This document shows positions 15,067-23,193 of a stretch of DNA of 42,221 bases, one piece after another; position 1 is the first letter of the stretch; each line of letters starts with the position of its first letter. The stretch covers positions 1 to 42,221 of the forward strand of contig NZ_JAQBOI010000191.1 in NCBI RefSeq assembly GCF_028288105.1, read 5' to 3'. Made by a program: the position numbers and the translations under genes. The notes under the pieces are model-generated. The model had not been told where the DNA came from. It made no database searches and saw only the letters and a program-made list of their open reading frames with translations. Source of the stretch: Mucilaginibacter sp. (lineage in GTDB: Bacteria; Bacteroidota; Bacteroidia; Sphingobacteriales; Sphingobacteriaceae).

Positions 15067-15262
15067 TTTAAAATGAGACAAAAATATTTCTTCATGCTGA
15101 TGGGTTTTGTTGTATGCAATGTAACAATATTGCCACGTGTTTTAAAAACAAGTATTGATGCAAGATGGCTGTAATGTTTTTTAATTTAATATTTATATTA
15201 TTGTGTACCGATAACACATTAACGGCAGGTATTATCTCACAAACCTAAGTACCCATATCAAA

Positions 15263-17434
15263 TTGTTTAAATTAAAATTCATATTACTACTGTCATGCTG
15301 CTGCATGCTCAGCAGTTACGTATCCGCGCAAAAAAAGAACGTCAATTACAAATATCACATTAAGCGGGCGGCATTGCCTATAAAAATTGATGGTTTACTG
15401 GATGAAGCTGATTGGTTAAGCGCCGATACGGCGGGCAATTTCTTTATGGTTTTGCCAATGGATACCAGCCTTGCCAGGGTGCGTACGGTTGTGCGCATGG
15501 CTTATGATAACGATAATTTTTATATATCAGCGGTTTGCTACACGCCAACAGCAGGCTACATGGTAGAATCGTTAAAGCGCGATTTTAACTTTGTAAAGAA
15601 CGACAACTTCATTTTTTTTATGGATCCGTTTGATGCCCGTACCGATGGTTTTAGCTTTGGCGCCAATGCGGCAGGGGCGCAATGGGATGGTACTATGTAC
15701 GAGGGTGGTAAGGTAGATCTGAGCTGGGATAACAAATGGTTTTCGTCGGTAAAAAATTATTCAGATAAATGGGTTTTTGAGGCGGCTATCCCTTTCAAAA
15801 GTATCCGTTATAAAAAAGGCATTAAAGAGTGGGGGATAAATTTTAGCAGGAATGATCTGGTTACAACCGAAAAATCGAGCTGGGCGCCGGTACCAAGGCA
15901 ATTCCCAACAGCCTCACTGGCTTATACCGGTACAATTGTATGGGACGAAGCGCCGCCTGTAGCTACCCATAACATATCTATTATACCCTATGCTTTAGGG
16001 GGTGTCACTAAAGATTTTGAGAATAACAAATCGGCCGTTTGGCGTAAGGATATTGGGGGCGATGTAAAGGTAGGCCTCACCTCATCCCTCAATCTGGATA
16101 TGACGGTTAACCCCGATTTTTCGCAGGTAGATGTAGATCAGCAGGTGATAAACCTGAACAGGTATGAACTATTCTTCCCCGAGAAGAGACAGTTTTTCCT
16201 GGAGAACGGCGACCTGTTCGCCAATTTTGGTTATGCCGATATCCGGCCATTCTTTTCGCGCAGGATAGGGTTGAACGCACCCATACGTGCCGGCGCACGG
16301 CTTACCGGTAAAATAGATAAAGACTGGCGGGTAGGCGTAATGGATATACAAACAGGCCAATCGGGTTCGGCTAATTTGCCGGGGCAAAACTTTGGGATAG
16401 TTACGCTGCAGAGGCGGGTGTTCTCGCGGTCAAATATTGGTTTCATGTTTGTTAATAAGGACGGGACAGGCAGCGCGCCCATGCCGGGCAGTACCGCTAA
16501 CGACTATAACCGTAATGTGGGAGCAGAGTTTAACCTTGCATCATCAAACAACTTGCTAACGGGAAAATTGCTGGGGCTAAAATCATTTACCCCGGGTGTA
16601 AAAGGCCGCGATTTTGTAGAGGCCGCCAACCTGCAATACTTTAGCAAATACTGGACATTTGCTATGCAGCAGCAATATGTAGGGAAAAATTACAATGCCG
16701 AGGCCGGTTATGTGCCCCGCACCGGTTACAACAAACTGAACCCACTAATACAGCATAATTTTTTCCCTAAAAGCGGCTTAATATTATCGCACGGAGTGCA
16801 GGCGAGCGGGATCTACTTTTTTGATGAGGGCTTTAAACCAACAGATAACGAAACCATTTTAAGTTACCTTATCACCTTCCGTAACCGCAGCACCTTAACT
16901 TTTTCGGGTTTAGATGATTATGTGAAACTGCTGCGCCCGTTCGACCCAACAAACACCGGCAAACCAATGCTGCCAACAGGTTTCGAGAATCATTGGAACA
17001 CTATAGACGTACAGTATGCTTCAAAGCCGCAAAGTGTTTTTACCTATCTGTTTGAGGTTGCCCGCGGCGGTTACTATGACAACGGCACTAAAACTACGCT
17101 GATTGGGCAGTTAGGTTACCGCTTTCAACCCTATGTAAATTTAGTACTGAATACATCGTATAATGACCTGCAATTGCCGCAGCCGTATGGCCGTAATAAA
17201 TTCTGGTTAATTGGCCCGCGGGCCGATGTTACGTTTACCAACACCTTGTATTTTACCACCTACGTGCAATACAACGAGCAGGCCCGCAACATGAACATCA
17301 ACAGCAGGCTGCAGTGGCGCTATAAACCCGCTTCAGATTTGTTTATTGTTTATGGTGATAACTCTATCCCGTCGCCGTTTATGGTTAAGAACAGGCAGTT
17401 AACAATAAAGTGGACCTATTGGTGGAATATATAA
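15263..17434 (+). CDS. DUF5916 outer-envelope protein with CBM9-like N-terminus
   Basis: A 723-residue secreted or outer-membrane protein of the DUF5916 family, function unknown. The signal peptide (FILLLSCCCMLSSYVSAQ) begins at a TTG codon. The next in-frame ATG is inside the signal, so TTG is taken as the true start. A carbohydrate-binding-like domain (PIKIDGLLDEADWLSADTAG) spans about 35-230. The rest is a DUF5916 region with NPDFSQVDVDQQVINLNRYELFFPEKRQFFLENG, the family signature, and many alternating aromatic beta-strand segments consistent with a barrel. It lacks an obvious partner gene. Confident on family, not on role. Confidence 0.88.
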   Translation: MFKLKFILLLSCCCMLSSYVSAQKKNVNYKYHIKRAALPIKIDGLLDEADWLSADTAGNFFMVLPMDTSLARVRTVVRMAYDNDNFYISAVCYTPTAGYMVESLKRDFNFVKNDNFIFFMDPFDARTDGFSFGANAAGAQWDGTMYEGGKVDLSWDNKWFSSVKNYSDKWVFEAAIPFKSIRYKKGIKEWGINFSRNDLVTTEKSSWAPVPRQFPTASLAYTGTIVWDEAPPVATHNISIIPYALGGVTKDFENNKSAVWRKDIGGDVKVGLTSSLNLDMTVNPDFSQVDVDQQVINLNRYELFFPEKRQFFLENGDLFANFGYADIRPFFSRRIGLNAPIRAGARLTGKIDKDWRVGVMDIQTGQSGSANLPGQNFGIVTLQRRVFSRSNIGFMFVNKDGTGSAPMPGSTANDYNRNVGAEFNLASSNNLLTGKLLGLKSFTPGVKGRDFVEAANLQYFSKYWTFAMQQQYVGKNYNAEAGYVPRTGYNKLNPLIQHNFFPKSGLILSHGVQASGIYFFDEGFKPTDNETILSYLITFRNRSTLTFSGLDDYVKLLRPFDPTNTGKPMLPTGFENHWNTIDVQYASKPQSVFTYLFEVARGGYYDNGTKTTLIGQLGYRFQPYVNLVLNTSYNDLQLPQPYGRNKFWLIGPRADVTFTNTLYFTTYVQYNEQARNMNINSRLQWRYKPASDLFIVYGDNSIPSPFMVKNRQLTIKWTYWWNI

Positions 17435-17510
17435 GTGATAAGGATTGTTAGGTTTAAACACTACAATGTTAATTTAAAGATATCTCACAGCTATAATCTG
17501 CAAAATTTGC

Positions 17511-17518
17511 TATTTTTG
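17511..17518 (+). promoter_or_regulatory. -7 element TATTTTTG before tRNA-Gln
   Basis: An exact TAnnTTTG match 20 nt before the tRNA 5' end, giving a short tRNA precursor leader. No clear -33 TTTG is visible. Confidence 0.55.
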
Positions 17519-17538
17519 CAGCATCAGGTAATTGATAC

Positions 17539-17609
17539 TCTCCTATGGTGTAACGGTAGCACTTCTGATTCTGGTTCAGACAATTGAGGTTCGAATCCTT
17601 GTGGGAGAA
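17539..17609 (+). tRNA. tRNA-Gln (CTG)
   Basis: A 71-nt cloverleaf. The acceptor stem is TCTCCTA/TGGGAGA (one T-G pair), the anticodon stem TCTGA/TCAGA with loop TTCTGGT (anticodon CTG, reading CAG), and the T arm TGAGG-TTCGAAT-CCTTG. The discriminator base is A. CCA is not encoded. It is a lone gene, flanked by its own promoter element and terminator; the 306-bp gap 17435-17740 contains nothing else obvious. Confidence 0.94.
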
Positions 17610-17610
17610 C

Positions 17611-17648
17611 AAAATGGCTTTAGCATACCGCTAAGGCCATTTTTATTT
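17611..17648 (+). terminator. Terminator after tRNA-Gln
   Basis: ATGGCTTTAGC (17614-17624) pairs with GCTAAGGCCAT (17630-17640), with one T-G pair, around a 5-nt loop, then a T-rich tail. A's at the 5' base pair with the T's. Confidence 0.9.
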
Positions 17649-17758
17649 AGGCGATTTTTTACCTAAAAGTGGGTTGTAATCAATAAAAGGAAGATTTTTT
17701 ACTATTGAAAAGCAATTATTGCATCTTAAATAGGTAGTTTATGCTAAATTTATATCCA

Positions 17759-18355
17759 ATGGATAAATTACAAGCCGCTATTGAGCAATTCGACGACTAC
17801 AACAAAACAGATCCGCATGTTTTTACCTGGGATGGCATAACCTATCCGCAGGAATATTTTTTAGCGTTAAAATTGCATGAATGGGTATTAAAACTGGCAC
17901 CTGCTGCAAGCGAAGAGCTGTTGCTGGCTTCCCGGTGTCAGCATATAGGTCGGTGGGAAATTCCGCGCGACCAGTATCCCGAGGGAAGGGAGGCTTATTT
18001 ACAATGGCGTAAAGATCTGGCTAAATATCACGCTGAAGTTGCTACAAGTATTTTAAAGGATGTTGGATACGAGGAAGAGCAAATTGAAAGGGTAAGGCAG
18101 ATAATTTTAAAACAAAAAATTAAGGTCGATGCCGAAGTACAGGTTATGGAAAATGCATTATGCCTGGTATTTCTTCAGTTTCAATACGAAGATTTTTATC
18201 CAAAGCATGAGCCCGAAAAATTGATCAATATCCTTAAAAGGTCGTTGTTAAAAATGGACGCGCATGGGCATAAGTTTGCTTTATCATTAAGCTACTCTAC
18301 CGAAGGCTTACACTATATCAATGAAGCTTTAAAGCTGATAAATAAGGTAAATTAA
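17759..18355 (+). CDS. DUF4202 family protein
   Basis: A soluble ~198-residue protein of the DUF4202 family, function unknown. Family-type blocks are present: FDDYNKTDPHVFTWDGITYPQEYFLALKLHEWV near the N-terminus, ASRCQHIGRWEIPRDQYPEGREAYLQWRKDL in the middle, and the ENALCLVFLQFQYEDF helix. The paired His/Asp-rich helices suggest an HD-like fold (inference). The ATG at 17759 (MDKLQ) matches the family start; an upstream in-frame ATG at 17741 would add six residues and cannot be excluded. It converges on the acyltransferase gene with only 9 bp between stops. Confidence 0.88.
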   Translation: MDKLQAAIEQFDDYNKTDPHVFTWDGITYPQEYFLALKLHEWVLKLAPAASEELLLASRCQHIGRWEIPRDQYPEGREAYLQWRKDLAKYHAEVATSILKDVGYEEEQIERVRQIILKQKIKVDAEVQVMENALCLVFLQFQYEDFYPKHEPEKLINILKRSLLKMDAHGHKFALSLSYSTEGLHYINEALKLINKVN

Positions 18356-18370
18356 GCGGGAAGCTTAATT
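18350..18370. terminator. Convergent hairpin built from both stop codons
   Basis: AATTAAGC (18350-18357) and GCTTAATT (18363-18370) form an 8-bp perfect stem around a 5-nt loop. The + gene's TAA and the - gene's TAA both lie inside the stem. It lacks a strong T-run, so it is a modest terminator or transcript-end stabiliser. Confidence 0.6.
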
Positions 18371-19180
18371 AGCGGCCACCATGTGTTTAAGCGCATAAGT
18401 TTCTTCCCTTATAAGCGATAATAAATTGTTGGAATCACCTTGCGGGTAGGGTTGAGGCGTGTGGATAGACTTACCGATGCTGACACGCAATGTCATCCCT
18501 TTTTTGTTGAACAAAGCGGCAGGCAGCATTGCCGTTTGCAGGGCAGGGTGAATAAAACGCAGCAAACTAAATCCAATACCATTGTTGCCATGAAAATATA
18601 CGGGTAATACAGGAACGCCTGCTTTAGCAATTATTTTACCTACAACCGGGTGCCATTCCTTGTCGGCAATTTTTTTTGTTTTAAAATTAAAGGCAGAAAC
18701 TTCGCCTGCCGGAAATATTGCTACCGGTGTACCTGTGCGTAACTTGCAAAGTGTTGTTTTTAATCCGCTGATGCTGGATGCATCTTTAATTGTTTCAAAA
18801 GGGTTTACGGCTATAATATAGTTTGCCAGATTGGGCACCCGTTTTAATAAAAAGTTGCCCATAAACAACGTATCGGGCCGGCTGGACACTAAAAGATTAA
18901 GTAAAGCCAGCGACTCAATTGCACCATAGGGATGATTTGCAACAACAATAAAAGCACCTGATTGGGGGATATTAGCAAGGTCATCCGCATCAATTTCAAT
19001 AGTGATGCCTAAATAATCGAGCACATATTTGGTAAAGGCAACACCTTCCAGATCGCCTGCCTGCTGCATCATTTTGTTAAAGGCATCTATCTTCATCAGC
19101 CTCATCAACAGCGAAGCCAACCCCGGGAAGTTAGCAGTACCTGTAGCCTTTATCACATCACTCTTGCTGATCACTGCCAT
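18365..19180 (-). CDS. PlsC-like lysophospholipid/ornithine-type acyltransferase
   Basis: A 271-residue membrane-associated acyltransferase. Motif I is VVANHPYGAIES (His83): this subfamily normally reads NHPxGxxD with Asp five residues after His, and here Glu89 takes its place. Motif III is AIFPAGEVSAF, a variant of FPEG. A weak hydrophobic stretch could tether it to the membrane. Similar Bacteroidota proteins are labelled putative hemolysin and in Bacteroides take part in glycine/serine amino-acyl lipid synthesis. That role here is only possible, since no partner N-acyltransferase gene is next to it. Confidence 0.85.
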   Translation of the reverse strand: MAVISKSDVIKATGTANFPGLASLLMRLMKIDAFNKMMQQAGDLEGVAFTKYVLDYLGITIEIDADDLANIPQSGAFIVVANHPYGAIESLALLNLLVSSRPDTLFMGNFLLKRVPNLANYIIAVNPFETIKDASSISGLKTTLCKLRTGTPVAIFPAGEVSAFNFKTKKIADKEWHPVVGKIIAKAGVPVLPVYFHGNNGIGFSLLRFIHPALQTAMLPAALFNKKGMTLRVSIGKSIHTPQPYPQGDSNNLLSLIREETYALKHMVAAN

Positions 19181-19273
19181 TTGGCAAAGGTAGGCGTGCC
19201 ATATAAAATTATCTCTCTATTTGCATTAACCTTTAGCTCATTTGTTATCAGGAGCTACTTCACAAAAGTTTTA

Positions 19274-20530
19274 TTACAGAAGGCAGTATTCAACACTATC
19301 CAGTGCTTGTTTAAAATCTTCCAGCAGGTCTTCGCGGTCTTCAATACCTACCGATATGCGGATCATACCTTCGGGAATGCCCATTTCTGCACGTCTTTCG
19401 GCACCAAGCTCAAAAAATATGGTTTGCGCCACAGGTATGGCCAGTGTGCGGGTATCGCCCAAATTGCTGCTTTTAATAACAACCTGCAGGCGGTTTAAAA
19501 AAGCGAACACATCTACATCATCTTTCAATGCAAAGCTCATTAACCCACCGTGGTAACGGAACAAGGCTTTTGATAATTCGTGCTGCGGGTGATCTTTTAA
19601 ACCCGGGTAGTAAACTTTGCTCACTAACGGGTGTCCCTGCAGATATTCAGCTAATGCACCGGCGTTACCGCATGAGCGCTCCATTCTAAGCGCCAGTGTT
19701 TCGGCACCTACCGATATGCTGTGTGCTGCTTCGGGGGCTAATGTGCCGCCGCCATCGCGCAGACCGCGTTTCCTTATTTGGGTAATGCCTAAAAGTTCGG
19801 GTTTTATTTGTGTGCGTAATACAGATGCAATGCCGGGGTAGTTTTCCCAGTTATATAAACCGGTATCGGTTACACTGCCGCCAAGCGCGTTGCCGTGGCC
19901 GCCAATATATTTAGTTAACGAATTTATAACAAGCGATGCCTTAACCGTTACCGGCTGAAAAATATACGGCGATGTCATGGTATTATCCACCACATATATT
20001 AACCCTTTCTCTTCGCAAAGGTCTCCAATTGCCCCAAGGTCGGCAATTTGGGTAGCAGGGTTAGCAATGGTTTCTACCAGTACCATGCAGGTATTTGGTT
20101 TACATGCGTCTCTAACATTATCTACAGATGTAGCATCAACAAAAGAAATATCAAGCCCTATCTCGGTAAAAGTTTGCAGTATACTGCGTGTATTACCGAA
20201 TAGGTACGAACTTGCAATAATGTGGCTCCCTTCTTTTACCAGCGCGAACACAGTAGCCATAATAGCTGCCATACCGGTAGAAAAACTTACCGACGCCAGG
20301 CCATTTTCCATCATGGTGATCTTGCTTTCCAAAGCTGCAGTAGTAGGGTTGCCCTGCCTGGAGTATGCAAAACCCTTTGTTTTATTCTGAAATACATTCA
20401 CAAGGTCCTGCACATCATCAAAACCCCAGGTTACCGCGGTATGTATGGGTTGATGCAAGGCGCCAAACTCCGGTTTGCGTAAGCGGTCGGCATGTAACAG
20501 GGTGGTTGTGAATCCTTTTTGTTTAGTCAT
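19274..20530 (-). CDS. Cys/Met-metabolism PLP-dependent enzyme (cystathionine gamma-synthase family)
   Basis: A 418-residue trans-sulfuration-family enzyme acting on homoserine/cysteine-type substrates in the cytoplasm. The PLP lysine is Lys207 in SLTKYIGGHGNALGG; the phosphate/substrate region YSRQGNPT lies at 56-63, and the Asp binding the pyridine nitrogen is in VVDNT near 182. It could be cystathionine gamma-synthase, O-acetylhomoserine sulfhydrylase or methionine gamma-lyase; sequence alone does not settle this. The ATG at 20530 matches the family start; 22 further upstream codons are unlikely. Unlike many Bacteroidota methionine genes, no S-box is visible in its upstream region (20531-20634). 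Confidence 0.9.
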   Translation of the reverse strand: MTKQKGFTTTLLHADRLRKPEFGALHQPIHTAVTWGFDDVQDLVNVFQNKTKGFAYSRQGNPTTAALESKITMMENGLASVSFSTGMAAIMATVFALVKEGSHIIASSYLFGNTRSILQTFTEIGLDISFVDATSVDNVRDACKPNTCMVLVETIANPATQIADLGAIGDLCEEKGLIYVVDNTMTSPYIFQPVTVKASLVINSLTKYIGGHGNALGGSVTDTGLYNWENYPGIASVLRTQIKPELLGITQIRKRGLRDGGGTLAPEAAHSISVGAETLALRMERSCGNAGALAEYLQGHPLVSKVYYPGLKDHPQHELSKALFRYHGGLMSFALKDDVDVFAFLNRLQVVIKSSNLGDTRTLAIPVAQTIFFELGAERRAEMGIPEGMIRISVGIEDREDLLEDFKQALDSVEYCLL

Positions 20531-20613
20531 GATAGATACAAAAGATAATAATTCGCAATTATAGCCATCTAAGAGTGAAAAACAAAGCGAATGCATATAT
20601 CAGTACAAAAGTT

Positions 20614-20632
20614 TAGGTTTGTATTACAAACC
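20614..20632 (+). promoter_or_regulatory. -7 element plus 17-bp palindromic operator before the TRIC gene
   Basis: TAGGTTTG (20614-20621) is an exact -7 match. Overlapping it, GGTTTGTA (20616-20623) and TACAAACC (20625-20632) form a perfect 8-1-8 palindrome ending 2 nt before the ATG. A dimeric repressor bound here would cover the -7 element and start site. Confidence 0.6.
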
Positions 20633-20634
20633 GT

Positions 20635-21237
20635 ATGCACTTAAGCTTTTCAACCATTATTGAAATATTGGGCACTATTGCCTTCACCATATCGGGCGCT
20701 TTTTCGGCTATGCAGAAAAGGCTCGACCTGTTTGGCGTGCTCATATTGGGGTTTGTTACAGCAATAGGCGGCGGTACTTTACGCGATGTGCTTATAGGCA
20801 ACACACCCGTATCGTGGATGCGCGATGTAAGCACACCATTGATCATCCTAACTACCGCCGCACTCACCATTTTATTTAAAAAACTTGTCAAAAACCTTAA
20901 AGTTACCCTGTTTCTTTTTGATGGCCTTGGCCTGGGCTTGTTCACGGTAATAGGTGTTCAGAAAGGACTTGATGCTGACCTTAACCCGGGTGTTTGTATC
21001 GCGTTAGGCACTATTACCGGTTGCTTTGGTGGTGTGCTGCGCGATATGCTGCTTAACCATATCCCCGTACTATTCCATAAGGAAATATACGCTACTGCCT
21101 GTATTGCAGGTGGTGTTTGTTATATCTTCTCCCTGCAGTTTATGGAGCAGCAAGTAGCCGAAGCTATATCTGTTGTGCTTATCTGTACCATCCGGATACT
21201 GGCCGTGCGCAATAACTGGCGGCTGCCTACGGTGTAA
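20635..21237 (+). CDS. TRIC-type (UPF0126/YicG) membrane channel protein
   Basis: A 200-residue inner-membrane protein of the trimeric intracellular cation channel family, giving potassium or other cation conductance. About seven hydrophobic helices are visible. The family duplication shows as two G-G-x-x-R-D turns: GGGTLRDVLIGNTPVSWMRD in the first half and GCFGGVLRDMLLNHIPVLFHKE in the second. The start is ATG at 20635, two bases after the palindrome. It is a single-gene unit ended by a hairpin. In bacterial relatives some members move amino acids instead, so cargo is uncertain. Confidence 0.92.
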   Translation: MHLSFSTIIEILGTIAFTISGAFSAMQKRLDLFGVLILGFVTAIGGGTLRDVLIGNTPVSWMRDVSTPLIILTTAALTILFKKLVKNLKVTLFLFDGLGLGLFTVIGVQKGLDADLNPGVCIALGTITGCFGGVLRDMLLNHIPVLFHKEIYATACIAGGVCYIFSLQFMEQQVAEAISVVLICTIRILAVRNNWRLPTV

Positions 21238-21238
21238 A

Positions 21239-21276
21239 CAAAAAGAGCAAGGAACGTATCTTCCCCGCTCTTTATA
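21239..21276. terminator. Terminator between the TRIC gene and hmp
   Basis: AAAGAGC (21242-21248) pairs with GCTCTTT (21267-21273), with an inner GGAA (21251-21254)/TTCC (21261-21264) segment and internal mismatches. A-runs and T-runs at the base suit the two convergent genes. Confidence 0.75.
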
Positions 21277-21288
21277 ACACACATTGTA

Positions 21289-22500
21289 TTAGTTTAAATT
21301 AAGCACCTGCGGGCCAAATTCTTCAAAAAATATATCCCGGGTATCAATGCCAAGCTGTTTAAGATCATTAAACTGTTTTTGGATAAATACCGAAGGGCCA
21401 CATATAAAATAACGGGTTCCCGGCTGGTGAGGCAGGTTGCTTATCTGGTTGATATCTAAGAACCCTTCATATATGCCCTCTTCAATATCATGCGGGGTAG
21501 GAGTGTTATAAAATATGTGCTGAGCTATATTATTGTTCGAATTAACTAATTGGGCAAGGTCATCCTTAAAAGCATGTACACTTTGATTACGGCAACCATG
21601 CAGCCAGGTAATAGCATGTTTTGTTTGTTGCTGGTTAAGATGATGTACCATGCTCATAAATGGTGTTAAGCCTACGCCGCCGCTAATAAACATTACGGGT
21701 GCATTCAAATCATCGGGTAGGGTAAAGCTGCCCGCGGGTGCGGTTAGTTCTACTAACGCTCCCTCATTAACATCGTTATGCAGTTGGTTACTTATCATGC
21801 CATTAATATCAACAGTAGCGCCGGTTTCGCGTTTTACAGATATCCGGTAGTAGTTCTCATCTGGTGCGCTTGATATGCTGTACTGCCTTATTTGAGCCAT
21901 TCCCAGGTCGGGTAAAAATAACTTTATACTGATGTATTGCCCGGGTTTATGCAAAGGCACTTTGCCACCATCGGCAGGGTATAAATAAAAAGAGCAGATC
22001 TCTGCAGATTCAATCTCCTTACGTTCTAATTTGAATAAGCGCCACCCGGTCCATCCGTTCGGTTTATCGGTTTGGTTTTGATACAGATGGGCTTCATACC
22101 CGCTCATTAATTTGGCTAATTGATTGTAGGCGACTGTCCAGGCATCAAGTATGTCGGCAGTGGCGGCCTCGCCAAGTACCTCGGCAATTGATGCAATAAG
22201 GTGTTGGCCTACAATTGAATAATGTTCGGGCCTTATATCAATACTGGTATGCTTATGGCCTATGCGGTCAACCACTGGCATTAATACCGATGGGTTGGAA
22301 ATGTTTTCGGCATAAGCTAAAACGGCCATAGCTAATGCTGTTTGTTGTTTCCCGGTTTGCTGGTTAGCCATGTTAAACATGTTTTTTAGCTCGGGATTAT
22401 GTTTAAACATGCGCCCATAAAAATGTGTAGTTAGCAATACGCCATGTTCTTTTAAAATAGGGACGGTAGCCAGGATGATGTTTTTTTGATCGGTTGTCAT
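21289..22500 (-). CDS. hmp: Flavohemoglobin, nitric oxide dioxygenase
   Basis: Turns nitric oxide plus O2 into nitrate, protecting against nitrosative stress; cytoplasmic. The 403-residue protein has a globin domain (about 1-140; distal region NMANQQTGKQ, proximal His84 in GHKHTS, IRPEHYSIVG block), then an FAD-binding barrel (RQYSISS), then an NAD domain (ISGGVGLTPFMSM, FICGPSVFI, ending in EEFGPQVL). It aligns well with E. coli Hmp by eye. It is divergent from an Rrf2-family gene whose product likely represses it, and shares the palindrome-bearing gap 22501-22641. Confidence 0.96.
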   Translation of the reverse strand: MTTDQKNIILATVPILKEHGVLLTTHFYGRMFKHNPELKNMFNMANQQTGKQQTALAMAVLAYAENISNPSVLMPVVDRIGHKHTSIDIRPEHYSIVGQHLIASIAEVLGEAATADILDAWTVAYNQLAKLMSGYEAHLYQNQTDKPNGWTGWRLFKLERKEIESAEICSFYLYPADGGKVPLHKPGQYISIKLFLPDLGMAQIRQYSISSAPDENYYRISVKRETGATVDINGMISNQLHNDVNEGALVELTAPAGSFTLPDDLNAPVMFISGGVGLTPFMSMVHHLNQQQTKHAITWLHGCRNQSVHAFKDDLAQLVNSNNNIAQHIFYNTPTPHDIEEGIYEGFLDINQISNLPHQPGTRYFICGPSVFIQKQFNDLKQLGIDTRDIFFEEFGPQVLNLN

Positions 22501-22586
22501 AATAAATATATTAATACCTTTTTATCTTAAATAAAATCAAATGTTTTATTATTCGGTTTGTTATCGGCAACAAATCTAACTGATAA

Positions 22587-22618
22587 AATAATAAAAGACA
22601 AAAGTATCTTCTATTATT
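22587..22618. promoter_or_regulatory. Candidate Rrf2/NsrR-type operator (12-8-12 palindrome)
   Basis: AATAATAAAAGA (22587-22598) and TCTTCTATTATT (22607-22618) are inverted repeats with one mismatch, spaced by 8 nt. A related half site, TTTTATTATT at 22544-22553, lies nearer hmp. The palindrome covers the -33 area of the Rrf2 gene promoter, whose -7 is TATATTTG (22622-22629). Confidence 0.6.
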
Positions 22619-22621
22619 TAT

Positions 22622-22629
22622 TATATTTG
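22622..22629 (+). promoter_or_regulatory. -7 element TATATTTG of the Rrf2 gene
   Basis: An exact TAnnTTTG match 12 nt before the ATG at 22642, placing the start of transcription a few bases upstream of the start codon, just after the palindrome. Confidence 0.55.
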
Positions 22630-22641
22630 TTTCATTAAGTT

Positions 22642-23079
22642 ATGGCGATTTTTTCAAAAACATGTGAATACGCAATTAGGGCGGTGTTTTATATAGCACA
22701 TAAAACAGCAAATGGCGGCAGGGTGGGCATTAAAGATATTGCAACAGGTATTGTTTCGCCCGAATTGTACCTGGCTAAGATATTGCAGGATTTGAGCAGG
22801 AAAGGATTAATAAGTTCTTATAAAGGCCCTAACGGAGGTTTTTTTATTGAACCAACATCGCTAAGCAAACCACTAAGCGAAATTGTAGAAGCGGTAGATG
22901 GCGATAGCCTGTTTTACGGTTGTGCCCTGGGGCTTAAACAATGCTCTGAAGTAAACCCCTGCCCCTTGCATAATGATTTTAAGGCTATAAGGGATAAAAT
23001 ACATTTATTATTAAATACAACAACTGTAGGCGAGTTTAACAATGAGCTAATGAACGGACTGTTTTCTCTGAAAAAATAA
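22642..23079 (+). CDS. Rrf2-family regulator, probable NO sensor (NsrR-like)
   Basis: A 145-residue winged-helix regulator. The N-terminal MAIFSKTCEYAIRAVFYIA and the wing segment LSRKGLISSYKGPNGGFFI are typical Rrf2. The iron-sulfur cysteines Cys94, Cys101 and Cys107 (CALGLKQCSEVNPC) match the position of the NsrR cluster ligands, though spacing is x6 and x5 where classical NsrR is x5 and x5. Divergent placement with hmp and the shared palindrome strongly suggest it represses hmp and itself until NO damages the cluster (inference from the NsrR paradigm). It starts at the first ATG after the -7 element. Confidence 0.9.
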   Translation: MAIFSKTCEYAIRAVFYIAHKTANGGRVGIKDIATGIVSPELYLAKILQDLSRKGLISSYKGPNGGFFIEPTSLSKPLSEIVEAVDGDSLFYGCALGLKQCSEVNPCPLHNDFKAIRDKIHLLLNTTTVGEFNNELMNGLFSLKK

Positions 23080-23193
23080 CCCATCATAACGAGTGTAGCG
23101 GACGTTTTTGTTACTGCTGACACAATCGCCGGCAGAAATCCAACCTTTTAAAAGGATTTCTTAACTTCGCAGCACATTTACATTCTGCCCCAA

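Noticed and set aside
15066..15108. Possible frameshifted N-terminus for the RidA-like protein (an ATG in another frame encoding MKKYFCLILK)
   Set aside because: The peptide looks like a random signal-like stretch and does not match the RidA N-terminal strand, so it does not repair the truncation.
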